Assembly: GCA_902618175.1 (NCBI GenBank)
Contig: CACMZN010000016.1
Location: forward strand, 1 to 43,960
Origin: an uncultured Verrucomicrobiota bacterium
GTDB taxonomy: Bacteria > Verrucomicrobiota > Verrucomicrobiia > Opitutales > Seribacteraceae
Reading direction: 5' to 3'
DNA length: 43,960 nt
The number at the start of each line of letters is the position of its first letter. The first letter of the stretch is position 1. Below are positions 34,833-43,960 of the stretch, in pieces. Position numbers and translations under genes: made by a program. The notes under the pieces were generated by a model. The model saw only the letters and a program-made list of their open reading frames with translations, searched no databases and had not been told where the DNA came from.

Positions 34833-35806
34833 TGAAGATTGGCATAATCGACATTGGATCCAACACTTCTAAGCTGTCTGTTTTTCAAAAAGGCAGTTCG
34901 GATTCCTTATGTATCGTTCATCAGCAAAGCCTTCCCGGAAGAATGATTTTCCAAACCCAAGAATCCGTTTGTTCACTTACTGCGGAATCAATTGAAAAAG
35001 TCTTTCAATCAGTTCAAATTCTTCATGATTCAGCCAGAAGATTTGATCTCAAGAATTTGATTGCGGTGGGAACTCATGGGCTAAGAAAGGCGGACAACGC
35101 CGGCAGTATAACCGACAAGGTTCACAAAATGGGTATTCCCCTCCATATTCTTTCAGGGAAGGAGGAAGCCAGATACGTTTCCTTAGCCTTGCTTTGCGAA
35201 CCCAAGATTCTAGGACTTAATGACTTCGTAGGTATCGACATCGGAGGTGGAAGCATCGAAATAATTGTGTTTCGATCCCAAAAGGCTAGTTCATTCGAAA
35301 GTCTGCCTCTGGGAGCAGTTGAACTGACCAATAGATTTTTTTCCAAACCAAGGAATCCGATCCCTCAAAACGAATGCAATAAACTGAAAAATTTTGTTCG
35401 GGAAACCTTGTCCAAATCATTTAATTCAATGGACCTCAGCAACAAAGCAATTGTGGGCACTGGTGGGGCTCTTGTGTTTGTTCAGAAGACGATCGCTGAA
35501 GCAAAAGGAATCAGTTTAAAAGAAAAGGGAATCATTCATCTCCATGATCTCTTGAACCTTCAGGAACAGATGGCAAAATTACCCATCTCAAAACGCATCA
35601 AAGAATTCCCACAGCTTGATGAAGAGAGAGCTGAAATCCTACTCGCCGGCCTCCTGGTTGTGACAGAATTAATGAATCTGACAAAGCTTTGCTCACTAAT
35701 CCACTCTTTTCGAAATCTTCGCTATGGACTGGCTCGGGAATTCTTTACTTACGGAAAGATTCTGAACGAAAAACCAAATACGAAAGCGGTCGCAGGCAAC
35801 CACTGA
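34832..35806 (+). CDS. Ppx/GppA-family phosphatase
   Basis: This 324-aa protein begins MKIGIIDIGSNTSKLSVF, the phosphate-1 motif of the ASKHA Ppx/GppA family, and has GIDIGGGSIEIIVF as the second nucleotide-binding motif and TGGALVFVQKTIAE near the hinge. Members hydrolyse polyphosphate or pppGpp; the short form lacking an HD domain suits either. It is coupled to rsmI by TGATG. Its last 62 bases overlap the end of the convergent GH13 gene. Confidence 0.92.
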   Translation: MKIGIIDIGSNTSKLSVFQKGSSDSLCIVHQQSLPGRMIFQTQESVCSLTAESIEKVFQSVQILHDSARRFDLKNLIAVGTHGLRKADNAGSITDKVHKMGIPLHILSGKEEARYVSLALLCEPKILGLNDFVGIDIGGGSIEIIVFRSQKASSFESLPLGAVELTNRFFSKPRNPIPQNECNKLKNFVRETLSKSFNSMDLSNKAIVGTGGALVFVQKTIAEAKGISLKEKGIIHLHDLLNLQEQMAKLPISKRIKEFPQLDEERAEILLAGLLVVTELMNLTKLCSLIHSFRNLRYGLAREFFTYGKILNEKPNTKAVAGNH

Positions 35807-38069
35807 GCCCAGCTCCTTCGACAAATACACCATCTTTGAGAACTGATAGGCTGCCATTATTTGTTTCGGGCAAAGAAAATTCTATTTTGCTCGGGGAGGC
35901 GTTTGCCAAAAGGTAGTATGCGTTCCCACTTTTCGAATGAAATATTTTCAAACCCAGGCAGCTTTCATTTGCGAAATCCAATTCTTGGTAATGACACTCG
36001 CCGAAATCATGAGGTCTAAGAAACTCACCTTGATCAGAAAGCCTGAATTTGATGAGGAAACGTATGTCTTGGGCAAGTTCCCGATACTTTTCAAACCTGG
36101 AATAATCGATTTTGTTCAAATTCCCCTTTCGGTAGGTATTTCTAATGCCCTGCTTATGCCGCATCAAATCTTGCCCTGCTGAAATCATTGGTACTCCTGG
36201 TGAGAGGAGAAGAAGGGCTAAGGCAAGCTTCACTTTCTGGATGGATTGCTGCTCGATGCCTTTCTTGATTTCTTCAATCGAACAAAAACGATCAACCAGA
36301 GAATAATCATCATGGGATTCAAGATAATTCAATGACTGCCAAGGGTATTTTTTTCCTAAGTCCAACTTGCCGCGCAAGAAGTTCAATGCATCTATCTTGT
36401 TTCCTTTTCCTTGAACAAATTGGAAAACTTTTTCCCTACACTCATCGCTCCAAAGAGAATAGTTGGTGCAATTCAAATTGGTAGGCAAGCGACCTCGAAA
36501 ACTCCACGGCTCAGCTATCAGAAGAATTCCAGGCTTGAGAAAATCCATTTTTTCTTGAATTTCTTCGAGTAAATCAAACCCCATCAATTCTCCAAGATCA
36601 AAGCGAAAACCATCGAGATCGAAGGTTTCCACTAGGTACTTCAAACTATCCAAAATTAGTTTCTTCACTGGTTCGGCCTCACATCTCAAATCGTTTCCGC
36701 ATCCACTGCAATTTTGCAACTTCCCACTATCCTCTGTACGAAAATAAAGATTTCTATCCAAATTCAACAAGTGATTGGGAATTCCCACATGGTTATAAAC
36801 GACATCAAGAATCACTGCGAGACCGCACTCATGTAATGCCTTGACCAGTTCTTTGAACTCCGAAATGGAAATTCCACTTTCCGGATCGCTTCCATAAGCG
36901 GATGCAGGAGCAAAAAAACTAACCGGCATGTATCCCCAGTGGTATTCCGACTTCTTATTCCCATCAAATTCCAAAATTGGTTGGATTTCAACGGCATTCA
37001 CTCCCAACTTGCGAAGATAACAATCGGGAGATTGCAACCATTTACTCAATCCTCGAAACTCCAACCGCTCATCGGAAGACAGATCAATGGGAGCGTTGGT
37101 CAATAGATCTCGAATATGGACTTCCACGATTACAAGATCCTTCATCTTGGGAATGGAAAAGCATTTTGAAGAATTCAAATGTGATTCCGGAACGGTAACC
37201 AAACCTGGACCATCTCTCCCCACCGCGGCCTTGGCATATGGATCGAGAATGATTTTTTCGATCCATTCCCCTTTTTTTCCTCTTTCTTGATGAAAAATTC
37301 CATATCGATAATAACAGTCCTCAAATTTGTTTTTACTTTGATAAACCCAAGATCCGTCCTCCTGTAGATTCATAGAGATTCGTATTTGCTTGTTACTTTC
37401 GGGCTTATGATAGATCAGCAAATCAACTTTTTCGGCTCTAGGAGCAAAAATTCTAAACTTCCCAAATCCTCCCTCTTGAAAATATCCAAACTTCCCCTTG
37501 GGTCTGAATTCAAACCAACCATGCCTCAAATTTTCATCGGACTGCTCCAGAATTTGAAAGTTAAATACATCTCTACCGCTTCTTCTGGGATCAAAGAGGT
37601 AATCTGTGGCGCCCGGATAAGTTTCCTTCACAAATGGAAAATTCGAGGGAGGATTTAACCAGATTCCATCTTCGGTGATGAATTTAAAACAAAACTCTCC
37701 GTGGCCAGCGAATTCCTTCCATGGAACTCGAAGAATATGAGAGTCACCGTCCAAGTTTAATCGCCAAGAATTATTTCCGGCGGCGGCATCCCAGTCACTG
37801 AATTCGGAAGCAACAAAAAGGGCTTTCCCATTCCTTTTGGAATCGATATGATCCGAAGATTCAAGAACGAAGACGAGATCTTCCCCACTTTTGCAATAAC
37901 CTCCCAATTTAGCTCTCTCCATAGATGGGAGTTGCTTGAAATGAACTCCCACCAAACCCATTTCTTCAACAAGATCGATTGGTAGACGGCTGTGGTCCCA
38001 GTCCGCCTCTAGAAAAACAAACCCGTTGCAATCCGATTCAATCCAAACTTTTCCGCCCCTATGATACAC
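35745..38069 (-). CDS. GH13 glycogen-debranching/pullulanase-type enzyme
   Basis: This 774-aa protein has a glycogen-binding CBM48/AMPK-like segment (LFVASEFSDWD, about 84-94), a second N-terminal beta domain (FGKFRIFAPRAEKVDLLIYH) and a GH13 barrel. Conserved regions are VVYNHVG (I), GFRFDLGEL with nucleophile Asp491 (II), LIAEPW with acid/base Glu520 (III) and ESHDDYSL with Asp587 (IV). The preceding domains and the YHWGYMP motif suit pullulanase/GlgX-like alpha-1,6 debranching. The start is GTG at 38069. No signal peptide is seen, so it is likely cytoplasmic, acting on glycogen. No other glg gene is in the window. Confidence 0.9.
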   Translation of the reverse strand: MYHRGGKVWIESDCNGFVFLEADWDHSRLPIDLVEEMGLVGVHFKQLPSMERAKLGGYCKSGEDLVFVLESSDHIDSKRNGKALFVASEFSDWDAAAGNNSWRLNLDGDSHILRVPWKEFAGHGEFCFKFITEDGIWLNPPSNFPFVKETYPGATDYLFDPRRSGRDVFNFQILEQSDENLRHGWFEFRPKGKFGYFQEGGFGKFRIFAPRAEKVDLLIYHKPESNKQIRISMNLQEDGSWVYQSKNKFEDCYYRYGIFHQERGKKGEWIEKIILDPYAKAAVGRDGPGLVTVPESHLNSSKCFSIPKMKDLVIVEVHIRDLLTNAPIDLSSDERLEFRGLSKWLQSPDCYLRKLGVNAVEIQPILEFDGNKKSEYHWGYMPVSFFAPASAYGSDPESGISISEFKELVKALHECGLAVILDVVYNHVGIPNHLLNLDRNLYFRTEDSGKLQNCSGCGNDLRCEAEPVKKLILDSLKYLVETFDLDGFRFDLGELMGFDLLEEIQEKMDFLKPGILLIAEPWSFRGRLPTNLNCTNYSLWSDECREKVFQFVQGKGNKIDALNFLRGKLDLGKKYPWQSLNYLESHDDYSLVDRFCSIEEIKKGIEQQSIQKVKLALALLLLSPGVPMISAGQDLMRHKQGIRNTYRKGNLNKIDYSRFEKYRELAQDIRFLIKFRLSDQGEFLRPHDFGECHYQELDFANESCLGLKIFHSKSGNAYYLLANASPSKIEFSLPETNNGSLSVLKDGVFVEGAGLSGCLRPLSYLVFRSESFRK

Positions 38070-38158
38070 AGCAGACGAACAAATCTGACCATTTCGCTTT
38101 AGCCAATAGAAAAATTTTGCCGATGAGCGCCGTCATGTCTAGGTTTGTCTAGTGGATC

Positions 38159-39277
38159 ATGGCAGGTTTAAGTGAAAAGATACTCGTCGCTCTTTCGGGA
38201 GGAGTGGATAGTGCCGTTTCAGCAGCACTTCTTGTCGATCAAGGACATGAGGTAGAAGCAATCTACGTACGAACTTGGGAGCATGAGAACGACTTGTTGG
38301 GTGATTGCCCAGGAGCTAAAGACTTGAAGGATGCGAAGAGAATCGCAGAACACTTGGGAATCCCCTTTCAAGTCTTGAATCTCGTGGACTTTTATCGACG
38401 AGAGGTGGTTCAACCAATGATTCGAGGTTATGCTTCAGGAACCACCCCAAATCCCGACATTCTTTGCAATCGCAATATGAAATTCGGAACTTTGCTTGAT
38501 TTTGCCATGAGGCAAGGCTTCGATGCATTGGCTACGGGTCATTACTGCCGCAGATTGATTGGTTGCGACGGGAATGCTCAGTTGTGGGAAGGAATGGACA
38601 AGACTAAAGACCAATCCTATTTTTTGGCCCGCCTTTCCCGTGATCAGTTGGAAAAAGTCCGATTTCCTCTGGGAGAAATCACCAAGCTTGAGGTAAGGAA
38701 GTTAGCACTAAAATGGAATCTGCATGTGGCAAATAAAAAAGACAGTCAAGGAATTTGCTTTTTGGGAAAAGTCAAAATTCCTGACTTTCTCTCAAACTTC
38801 ATCGATGACAACCCGGGAGAAATCGTCACCAAGAACGGGCAAGTCTTGGGTCAGCACAGAGGGCTTCACAAGTATACGCTCGGACAAAGAAGGGGTATCG
38901 GAATTCCATCCAACCAAGACCATGAGAATTATGTCGTGACTGGAAAAAATGAAGACAGAAACCAATTGATCGTGGCATTTGAACATCCTTCGGAATCCAC
39001 GCTTTGGAGTCGCCGCTTCAGGGTAGAGTCCCTTTCTTTTCTGAATTCCGATACTCCACTTGAACCAATCCGTGTTCTAGGCAGAGCCCGCTACAGAGAT
39101 CCTTCAACCAAGCTCGAACTTATCCCGCAGATGAATGAAAACGCCGAAATCTTTTTTGACTTACCACAAAGAGCACTGACTCCGGGGCAAATTTTAGCCC
39201 TCTATGAAGGGGAAAGACTAATTGGATCGGCTTATTATTCGAAGTCGGCTTTTGGCAGGGCCAGCCTTTCCGCTTGA
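38159..39277 (+). CDS. mnmA: tRNA-specific 2-thiouridylase
   Basis: This 372-aa protein has PP-loop SGGVDS (13-18), catalytic Cys103 in PNPDILCNRNMKFG, the second catalytic Cys200 in DSQGICFLG, and ATGHYCR and TLGQRRGIG blocks, all diagnostic of MnmA, which makes 2-thiouridine at tRNA wobble position 34. It is divergent from the GH13 gene, with a 90-base gap. The ATG at 38159 is at the expected place. Interaction with a sulfur relay is known for the family; no tus genes are adjacent. Confidence 0.96.
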   Translation: MAGLSEKILVALSGGVDSAVSAALLVDQGHEVEAIYVRTWEHENDLLGDCPGAKDLKDAKRIAEHLGIPFQVLNLVDFYRREVVQPMIRGYASGTTPNPDILCNRNMKFGTLLDFAMRQGFDALATGHYCRRLIGCDGNAQLWEGMDKTKDQSYFLARLSRDQLEKVRFPLGEITKLEVRKLALKWNLHVANKKDSQGICFLGKVKIPDFLSNFIDDNPGEIVTKNGQVLGQHRGLHKYTLGQRRGIGIPSNQDHENYVVTGKNEDRNQLIVAFEHPSESTLWSRRFRVESLSFLNSDTPLEPIRVLGRARYRDPSTKLELIPQMNENAEIFFDLPQRALTPGQILALYEGERLIGSAYYSKSAFGRASLSA

Positions 39278-39312
39278 TTAGAGCAGACCATTTCCGTTAT
39301 TTAAAAAGTTGT

Positions 39313-40014
39313 ATGCGACTTCGCTTATCAAAGACCACGCGGAAGAAATTACCAATAGGAGACGATGATGTTCCTTTGAAAACGAAGGAAAACTTGGAAG
39401 AATATCTGCAGTCAGCCATTTCTTTTCTTCAAACACAACATTCAGTTTTGGAGAAAACTCTTTCGATACTTGAGGAAATAGCCGAATTAGCTCTCACTAT
39501 GAAGGCAGACATTATTCGTTCTATAACTAAAGAACAAGAAATTCAATCAAGAGAAAAATTTAGGGAACTACGCAAAGAACTGGAAATGCTTTCGACTCTC
39601 CAATTCAATGACAAGCCCCTCTTTAGTCAAAATAGCTCCGACATCTCCTTTAAATTGTTTAAGGATGCGGGTCCCAATGCCCCAAAGATCAAGCAACCTG
39701 CAGCTCCTCACTATCTTGAATCATTGAAAAAATCAGATGATGAGGTTCATGATGATGCGATAAACAACTCCTTGCTGGCTTTGCAGGAGATGCTTGGACA
39801 AACCGATGCCACTGAATCGGACTTGCAGACCAGCTTTCTTGCCCTTGCATCCAATCCTGACTCCGAGAAAAGACTTCAGTTCATAGAAGAAAGAGTAAAA
39901 ACTTGGGTTTCCGAAGTAATTGAAGGACAAGATGGTTTAACTGTGCAAGCAAACTTGCTCACCCAAAGAGTGGACGGTTTGATGCGAGGCTTGCAAAGCT
40001 TGGCATCAGAATGA
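39313..40014 (+). CDS. Flagellin-like helical protein of unknown function
   Basis: This 233-aa, almost fully helical protein starts at ATG 39313; a TTG at 39274 overlapping mnmA is less likely. The stretch SFLQTQHSVLEKTLSILEEI, AELALTMKADIIRS and LRKELEMLSTLQFNDKPLFS resembles the N-terminal D0/D1 helices of flagellin, including the FN..(P)LF turn. The C-terminal part has another helix pair. There are no flagellar genes nearby and the N-terminal part is not a canonical flagellin start. It is followed by a zinc-ribbon gene overlapping by ATGA. A structural or filament-like role is possible; this is low-certainty inference. Confidence 0.75.
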   Translation: MRLRLSKTTRKKLPIGDDDVPLKTKENLEEYLQSAISFLQTQHSVLEKTLSILEEIAELALTMKADIIRSITKEQEIQSREKFRELRKELEMLSTLQFNDKPLFSQNSSDISFKLFKDAGPNAPKIKQPAAPHYLESLKKSDDEVHDDAINNSLLALQEMLGQTDATESDLQTSFLALASNPDSEKRLQFIEERVKTWVSEVIEGQDGLTVQANLLTQRVDGLMRGLQSLASE

Positions 40015-40226
40015 AAGCAGGATCACCCGCAAACCAACCCAAGGCTGGTCTTGATAAGTCCTTTTTAGGAATTCACTACATTCGTTGCGGAACCTATGGT
40101 AGAATTTATAAAAATAAAATTGGCGACGCATACGTCGGTCATTGTCCCCGGTGCATGCATCCAGTACGCATAAGAATTGGCCCGACAGGTACGGGGAATC
40201 GTTTCTTCAAATGCTTTTGTCCATGA
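40011..40226 (+). CDS. Small zinc-ribbon-like protein, 71 aa
   Basis: The protein carries Cys26, Cys45 and Cys48 (CPRC), and Cys68 and Cys70 (CFC at the C-terminus), which can form a zinc-binding unit: YIRCGTYGRIYKNKIGDAYV, GHCPRCMHPVRIRIGPTGTG, then FFKCFCP. It overlaps the flagellin-like gene by ATGA, so translation is coupled. I remember similar short proteins in Verrucomicrobia but no known function. Nucleic-acid binding is a guess based on basic residues around the cysteines. Confidence 0.8.
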   Translation: MKAGSPANQPKAGLDKSFLGIHYIRCGTYGRIYKNKIGDAYVGHCPRCMHPVRIRIGPTGTGNRFFKCFCP

Positions 40227-40763
40227 TTTTTTAACTAATGCAACATTATGCCATAGTTTTGCTTTGTCCTTGGAGAATAAAAAGTCAGCAAATTTCCAAG
40301 GTAAAAAACTTGTCTCTTTTTTCATGTTGAATACTTGCTCAAACAAAGAGATTCTGATCTTTTCAAAATGACTTGATTCACAATGCAATTTCAAAAATTG
40401 CTAAGCCCGAACTCTTTCACCCCATTACTTTTTTTGCCGTCCTTTGGCATTCGGTTCCTTTCTGTTTTGAATCCCATTTTTTTCCTACTTCGGTGGAGCA
40501 GTTAGAAAAGCAGAGGATTCTTGACATTAACCCATTTGGAGCCCTCATCGGCTGACTTTTCAGAAATTGTCAAATGGCAAGTAATGAAATGAAATCCATA
40601 GTTTTCATACTTGACCCTTGGATCAATAGAACAAGACATCCTTTCGAACAACGCAAAATCAAATTTCTTTAGTCAAAGCTAAGATTTCTCAATAAAATGA
40701 AAAGATGGTTAAATTCATTATCTTTTCCTTGTTATTGGTCCTTTTAACGAATACGAGATAAGA
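40227..40763. other. 537-base gap before sucA
   Basis: No supported gene. An AT-rich stretch with a TTGACA-like hexamer at about 40523, but no convincing -10 at proper spacing. A 60-codon frame at 40373-40555 has protein-like text but no conserved motif. The promoter for sucA-sucB should be here. Confidence 0.45.
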
Positions 40764-43529
40764 GTGACAAATATACACATGGAAAATCCCACTTTTGCCA
40801 CTCGTTGGAACATTGACGAGGTTGAAAACAACTACCTTTTATGGTTGAAGAATCCATCTTCTCTCGATTCGAAGTGGCAATGCTTCTTCGAAGGTTTTCA
40901 CCTCGGCAGCGATAACGGACAAGCAACTCCTCATTCCCACGGACAGAAGATCGAAAAGGATGATGATTCGATTGAAAAACATGCTCGTTTGTATGGAGCA
41001 ATTTACGCATTCAGGGACATTGGTCATACACAGGCAACTTTTGATCCACTCCGGGGAGAAATAGCCGAAAACCCTCGACTTTCCATGGAAAGACTAGGCT
41101 TCGGTCCAAACGATCTCTCAGAAGTCCACTTTTCAGGAAATTATTTGGGTGGAGTCAGAATGTCGATAGGGGAAATCTTTGATCGTCTAAACAAAACCTA
41201 CTGTAGAAACGTCGGGATCGAATATCTTCACATTCAGGCGACTGACAAACGGAGATGGATTCAATCAAAAATAGAACCAACACTCAATCAACCTACTTTC
41301 CTTCATGATGAAAAGGTTCGTATCCTACGCAAGATTGTGCAAGCTGAAGAATTTGAAAACTTTCTTCATACTCGTTACGTAGGTCAAAAAAGATTTTCTC
41401 TTGAAGGTGGGGAAACATTGATTACCGCACTAGATTCCATCTTTCAAAAATGTCCGGACGAAGGCGTGGAGGAAATCGTGATGGGAATGGCTCACAGAGG
41501 TCGTTTGAATGTTTTAGCCAACGTCATGGGCAAATCCCATGAATTCATTTTTCGTGAATTTTCTGAAAATTTTGTTCCCGATGGAGCACACGGCAGCGGT
41601 GACGTAAAGTACCATCTTGGCTACGAATCCATACGCACAACTTCAAGCGGCCAGCAGGTTGTGATTCATCTGTCCCCCAACCCCAGTCACTTGGAGGCGG
41701 TGAATGGAGTGGTTGAAGGCAAGGCTCGAGCCAGACAGCGACTGCGCGGTGATGAAGAACGCAAAAGAGTTTTACCCATACTGGTTCATGGTGATGCCGC
41801 AATGGCTGGGCAAGGGATAGTAGCCGAAGTATTCAATTTCTCCAAATTGCCAGGCTACCGCACTGGTGGAACCGTACATGTTGTGGTTAATAACCAAATT
41901 GGATTTACCACGGACCCCTCCGATGCTCGATCCAGTTTGTATTGTACTGATGTAGCCAAGGCAATTGAGGCGCCAATTTTTCACGTTAATGGAAATGACC
42001 CCCTTGCCGTGGCGATGGTTGCCGAAATCGCTTTGGCGTATCGGCAGAAATTCGGGGAAGATGTAGTGATCGACATAAATTGCTTTCGAAAACATGGGCA
42101 CAATGAAGCAGATGACCCCGCGTTTACCCAACCTTTACTATATAAAAAGATAAAATCCATGCCTCCCATTTCATCGATTCTTTCCGACCAACTTGTAGAG
42201 GAGGGTGATTTGGACGAGAAGGAATGCAATGAAATTCACCAAAGCCTGCGTAGGCATCTTGATGCATCCTTGGAAAAAGTCCGAACGGTTAAAAAATCCA
42301 GCACTTTCGAGGGTTCGGTAGCCGTCAGGCAGATACCATATGATTTTTCCAAGGTAAATACCTCGGTAGCCAAGAAAGACTTGGAAAAAGTAGTCAACGC
42401 TTTGACAACATGGCCTGAGGATTTCAACTTAAATTCCAAAATCAAGCGGCAAGTCGAGGCGAAGGCGAAGAATTTTAGATCTGGACAAGGCATTGACTGG
42501 GGATTGGCTGAACAACTTGCGTTTGGTTCTTTATTACTTGAAGGAACTCCTGTGCGGCTTTCCGGGCAGGACAGTGAGAGAGGTACTTTCAGTCACCGTC
42601 ATTCCGTATGGTATGATTCCAACGATCGGACCAGATACGTACCTCTTTTACATTTGGAGGACAGGCAAGGAATGTTTTGCGTTTACAATTCTCTCCTTTC
42701 GGAAGCAGCAGTGCTTGCCTTCGATTACGGATATTCTCTGGATTATCCCAGCATGCTCTCAATTTGGGAAGCCCAATTTGGTGATTTCGTCAACGGGGCT
42801 CAAGTCATCATTGATCAATTCATCATGAGTGCAGAAGACAAATGGGGAGCTGTCTCAGACCTAGTCATGCTTTTGCCTCATGGTTTTGAAGGACAAGGAC
42901 CTGAACACAGTTCCGCTCGACTTGAACGTTTTCTTCAAGGATGCGCCGAAGACAACGTCGTCGTCGTCAACATGACTACACCAGCTCAATATTTTCATGC
43001 ACTTCGTCGACAAAAGAAAAAAGAGTACGCCAAACCCTTGATCGTCATGGCTCCCAAAAGTCTACTTCGACACAAGTCTTGCGTGTCTTCTCTCAAAGAA
43101 TTCACTCATGATTCTTTCGAGGAATTTCTCGACGACCGCACGCCAGCGAACAAGACAGAAAGCTTGGTGTTTTGTTCGGGTAAAGTGTATTATGATCTTT
43201 TGGAGGCAAGGGAGTCATTAAGAGCACCGACTTCGACCATCATTAGAATAGAACAATTTTATCCTTTCAATAAGGATAAATTCACCAAGATTTGCAAAGC
43301 TTACGGCAAAGCCAAGAGAATCGTGTGGTGTCAAGAGGAGCCTAAGAACATGGGAGCATGGAATTTTCTTTGGCCTGTTTTGGAAGAGACTTTAGGTCGA
43401 CAAGTCGAATATGTTGGTCGTTCTTCCACGGCGAGTCCAGCCACTGGTTCTTTGACCCTTCACAAAAGGGAGCAAGCTCATCTAATTGCTCAGGCTCTTG
43501 GTCAATCCATTCCTACAGATAATTTTTAA
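40764..43529 (+). CDS. sucA: 2-oxoglutarate dehydrogenase E1 component
   Basis: This 921-aa length is normal for E1o. The N-terminal [19 protein letters not shown] is the E2-binding segment. [39 protein letters not shown] and [13 protein letters not shown] are the thiamine-diphosphate-binding core, and the C-terminal [20 protein letters not shown] is the transketolase-like part. It decarboxylates 2-oxoglutarate in the TCA cycle. Start: GTG 40764 or ATG 40779; neither has a strong ribosome site. sucB follows after 11 bases, making an operon. Confidence 0.97.
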   Translation: MTNIHMENPTFATRWNIDEVENNYLLWLKNPSSLDSKWQCFFEGFHLGSDNGQATPHSHGQKIEKDDDSIEKHARLYGAIYAFRDIGHTQATFDPLRGEIAENPRLSMERLGFGPNDLSEVHFSGNYLGGVRMSIGEIFDRLNKTYCRNVGIEYLHIQATDKRRWIQSKIEPTLNQPTFLHDEKVRILRKIVQAEEFENFLHTRYVGQKRFSLEGGETLITALDSIFQKCPDEGVEEIVMGMAHRGRLNVLANVMGKSHEFIFREFSENFVPDGAHGSGDVKYHLGYESIRTTSSGQQVVIHLSPNPSHLEAVNGVVEGKARARQRLRGDEERKRVLPILVHGDAAMAGQGIVAEVFNFSKLPGYRTGGTVHVVVNNQIGFTTDPSDARSSLYCTDVAKAIEAPIFHVNGNDPLAVAMVAEIALAYRQKFGEDVVIDINCFRKHGHNEADDPAFTQPLLYKKIKSMPPISSILSDQLVEEGDLDEKECNEIHQSLRRHLDASLEKVRTVKKSSTFEGSVAVRQIPYDFSKVNTSVAKKDLEKVVNALTTWPEDFNLNSKIKRQVEAKAKNFRSGQGIDWGLAEQLAFGSLLLEGTPVRLSGQDSERGTFSHRHSVWYDSNDRTRYVPLLHLEDRQGMFCVYNSLLSEAAVLAFDYGYSLDYPSMLSIWEAQFGDFVNGAQVIIDQFIMSAEDKWGAVSDLVMLLPHGFEGQGPEHSSARLERFLQGCAEDNVVVVNMTTPAQYFHALRRQKKKEYAKPLIVMAPKSLLRHKSCVSSLKEFTHDSFEEFLDDRTPANKTESLVFCSGKVYYDLLEARESLRAPTSTIIRIEQFYPFNKDKFTKICKAYGKAKRIVWCQEEPKNMGAWNFLWPVLEETLGRQVEYVGRSSTASPATGSLTLHKREQAHLIAQALGQSIPTDNF

Positions 43530-43540
43530 TCCGTAATATT

Positions 43541-43960
43541 ATGTCTTCAGAAGTCATCATTCCCGCTCTCGGCGAATCCATTGCCACTGGCATTCTCTCT
43601 TCTTGGAAGGTTTCGGATGGTTCCTACGTAGAAATTGATCAACCCATTTACGAACTTGAGACCGACAAAATAACTCAGGAAGGGTTGGCTGAAGTTTCGG
43701 GTGTCATTGCTTTTCTTGCTCAAGAAGGTGACGAAGTTGAGATAGGAGCAACCATAGCGAAGATAGAGGAAACAGCTGAAAAAACCGTTCATGCACCTTC
43801 GGGAACAAATCCCACCATTGACGCCAAGCCAGTTGAAGAGATATTCACCTCTACACCTGTCGAGGATATTTCACCTGAAAAACCTACGACCGAATCCATT
43901 CTCTCAACTCCATCCCCATCCTCATCGAAAAGTCCTGAGAAGCAATCGCCTGCTGTAAGA
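43541..43960 (+). CDS. sucB: Dihydrolipoyl succinyltransferase (E2), 3' end cut by window edge
   Basis: The first 140 residues show a lipoyl domain: IIPALGESIATGILSSWKVS, then the lipoyl-lysine loop ELETDKITQE (Lys at the beta-turn) and VSGVIAFLAQEGDEVEIGAT. A Ser/Pro/Thr-rich linker follows, typical for E2o. The peripheral-subunit-binding and catalytic domains lie beyond the window. It starts at ATG 43541, 11 bases after the sucA stop, so E1 and E2 of the 2-oxoglutarate dehydrogenase complex are encoded together; lpd is not seen. Confidence 0.95.
   Translation, partial: MSSEVIIPALGESIATGILSSWKVSDGSYVEIDQPIYELETDKITQEGLAEVSGVIAFLAQEGDEVEIGATIAKIEETAEKTVHAPSGTNPTIDAKPVEEIFTSTPVEDISPEKPTTESILSTPSPSSSKSPEKQSPAVR

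Noticed and set aside
40487-40525. tRNA D-arm-like text in the sucA upstream gap
   Set aside because: No acceptor or T-arm pairing; only superficial similarity to tRNA-Phe.

Overview
The window most resembles a chromosome segment of a marine Verrucomicrobiota, probably Opitutae/Puniceicoccales. The pointers are an alternative complex III (ACIII) operon joined to cbb3-like subunits, many short MORN-type secreted proteins, Trp-rich 'GW(L/M)W' motifs on secreted proteins, and frequent TTG/GTG starts with weak Shine-Dalgarno sequences. The lineage is inferred from gene content; no rRNA is present.

Layout. (1) 1-2.5 kb: end of a MORN lipoprotein, an orphan beta-ketoacyl-ACP synthase and a nitroreductase, in visibly more GC-rich DNA. 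(2) 2.56-5.6 kb: tRNA-Phe(GAA), its terminator, then a tyrosine integrase flanked on both sides by GTCACC repeats, a small membrane protein and about 1.4 kb of AT-rich, nearly gene-free DNA. This looks like a short or decayed island in tRNA-Phe. (3) 5.6-13.8 kb: secreted and membrane proteins. A Trp-rich LRR gene followed by a MORN gene occurs twice in the same order, separated by a cyclophilin gene, a substrate-binding lipoprotein with two Fur-like boxes, and a small membrane protein. A fourth MORN lipoprotein and an M14 peptidase follow. (4) 13.8-18.3 kb: a MacAB-TolC-like exporter operon (TolC, adaptor, permease, ATPase) on the minus strand. (5) 18.3-30 kb: a tightly coupled minus-strand respiratory operon: ActA-ActB-ActC-ActD-ActE-ActF, a 99-aa membrane protein, a CcoN-like protein, a CcoO-cytochrome c fusion and a membrane-anchored cytochrome c. 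(6) 30.2-44 kb: a divergent FAD oxidoreductase, a coiled-coil membrane protein, a small lipoprotein, RsmI, Ppx/GppA, a convergent GH13 debranching-type enzyme, MnmA, a flagellin-like helical protein, a small zinc-ribbon protein, and sucA with the start of sucB.

The most striking observation concerns the CcoN-like subunit. When aligned to canonical CcoN from memory, both low-spin haem b histidines are replaced (Gln63, Asn344). One CuB histidine is also replaced (Gln204), and the active-site Tyr position holds Ala248. A His-His pair (254/255) and one further His (342) remain. The protein therefore appears to be a remodelled or non-catalytic haem-copper-oxidase subunit built into an ACIII operon. 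Other unusual points are an EF-hand-like loop inside ActA, the duplicated LRR-MORN gene pair, and the Fur-like boxes before an orphan PhnD-like binding protein.
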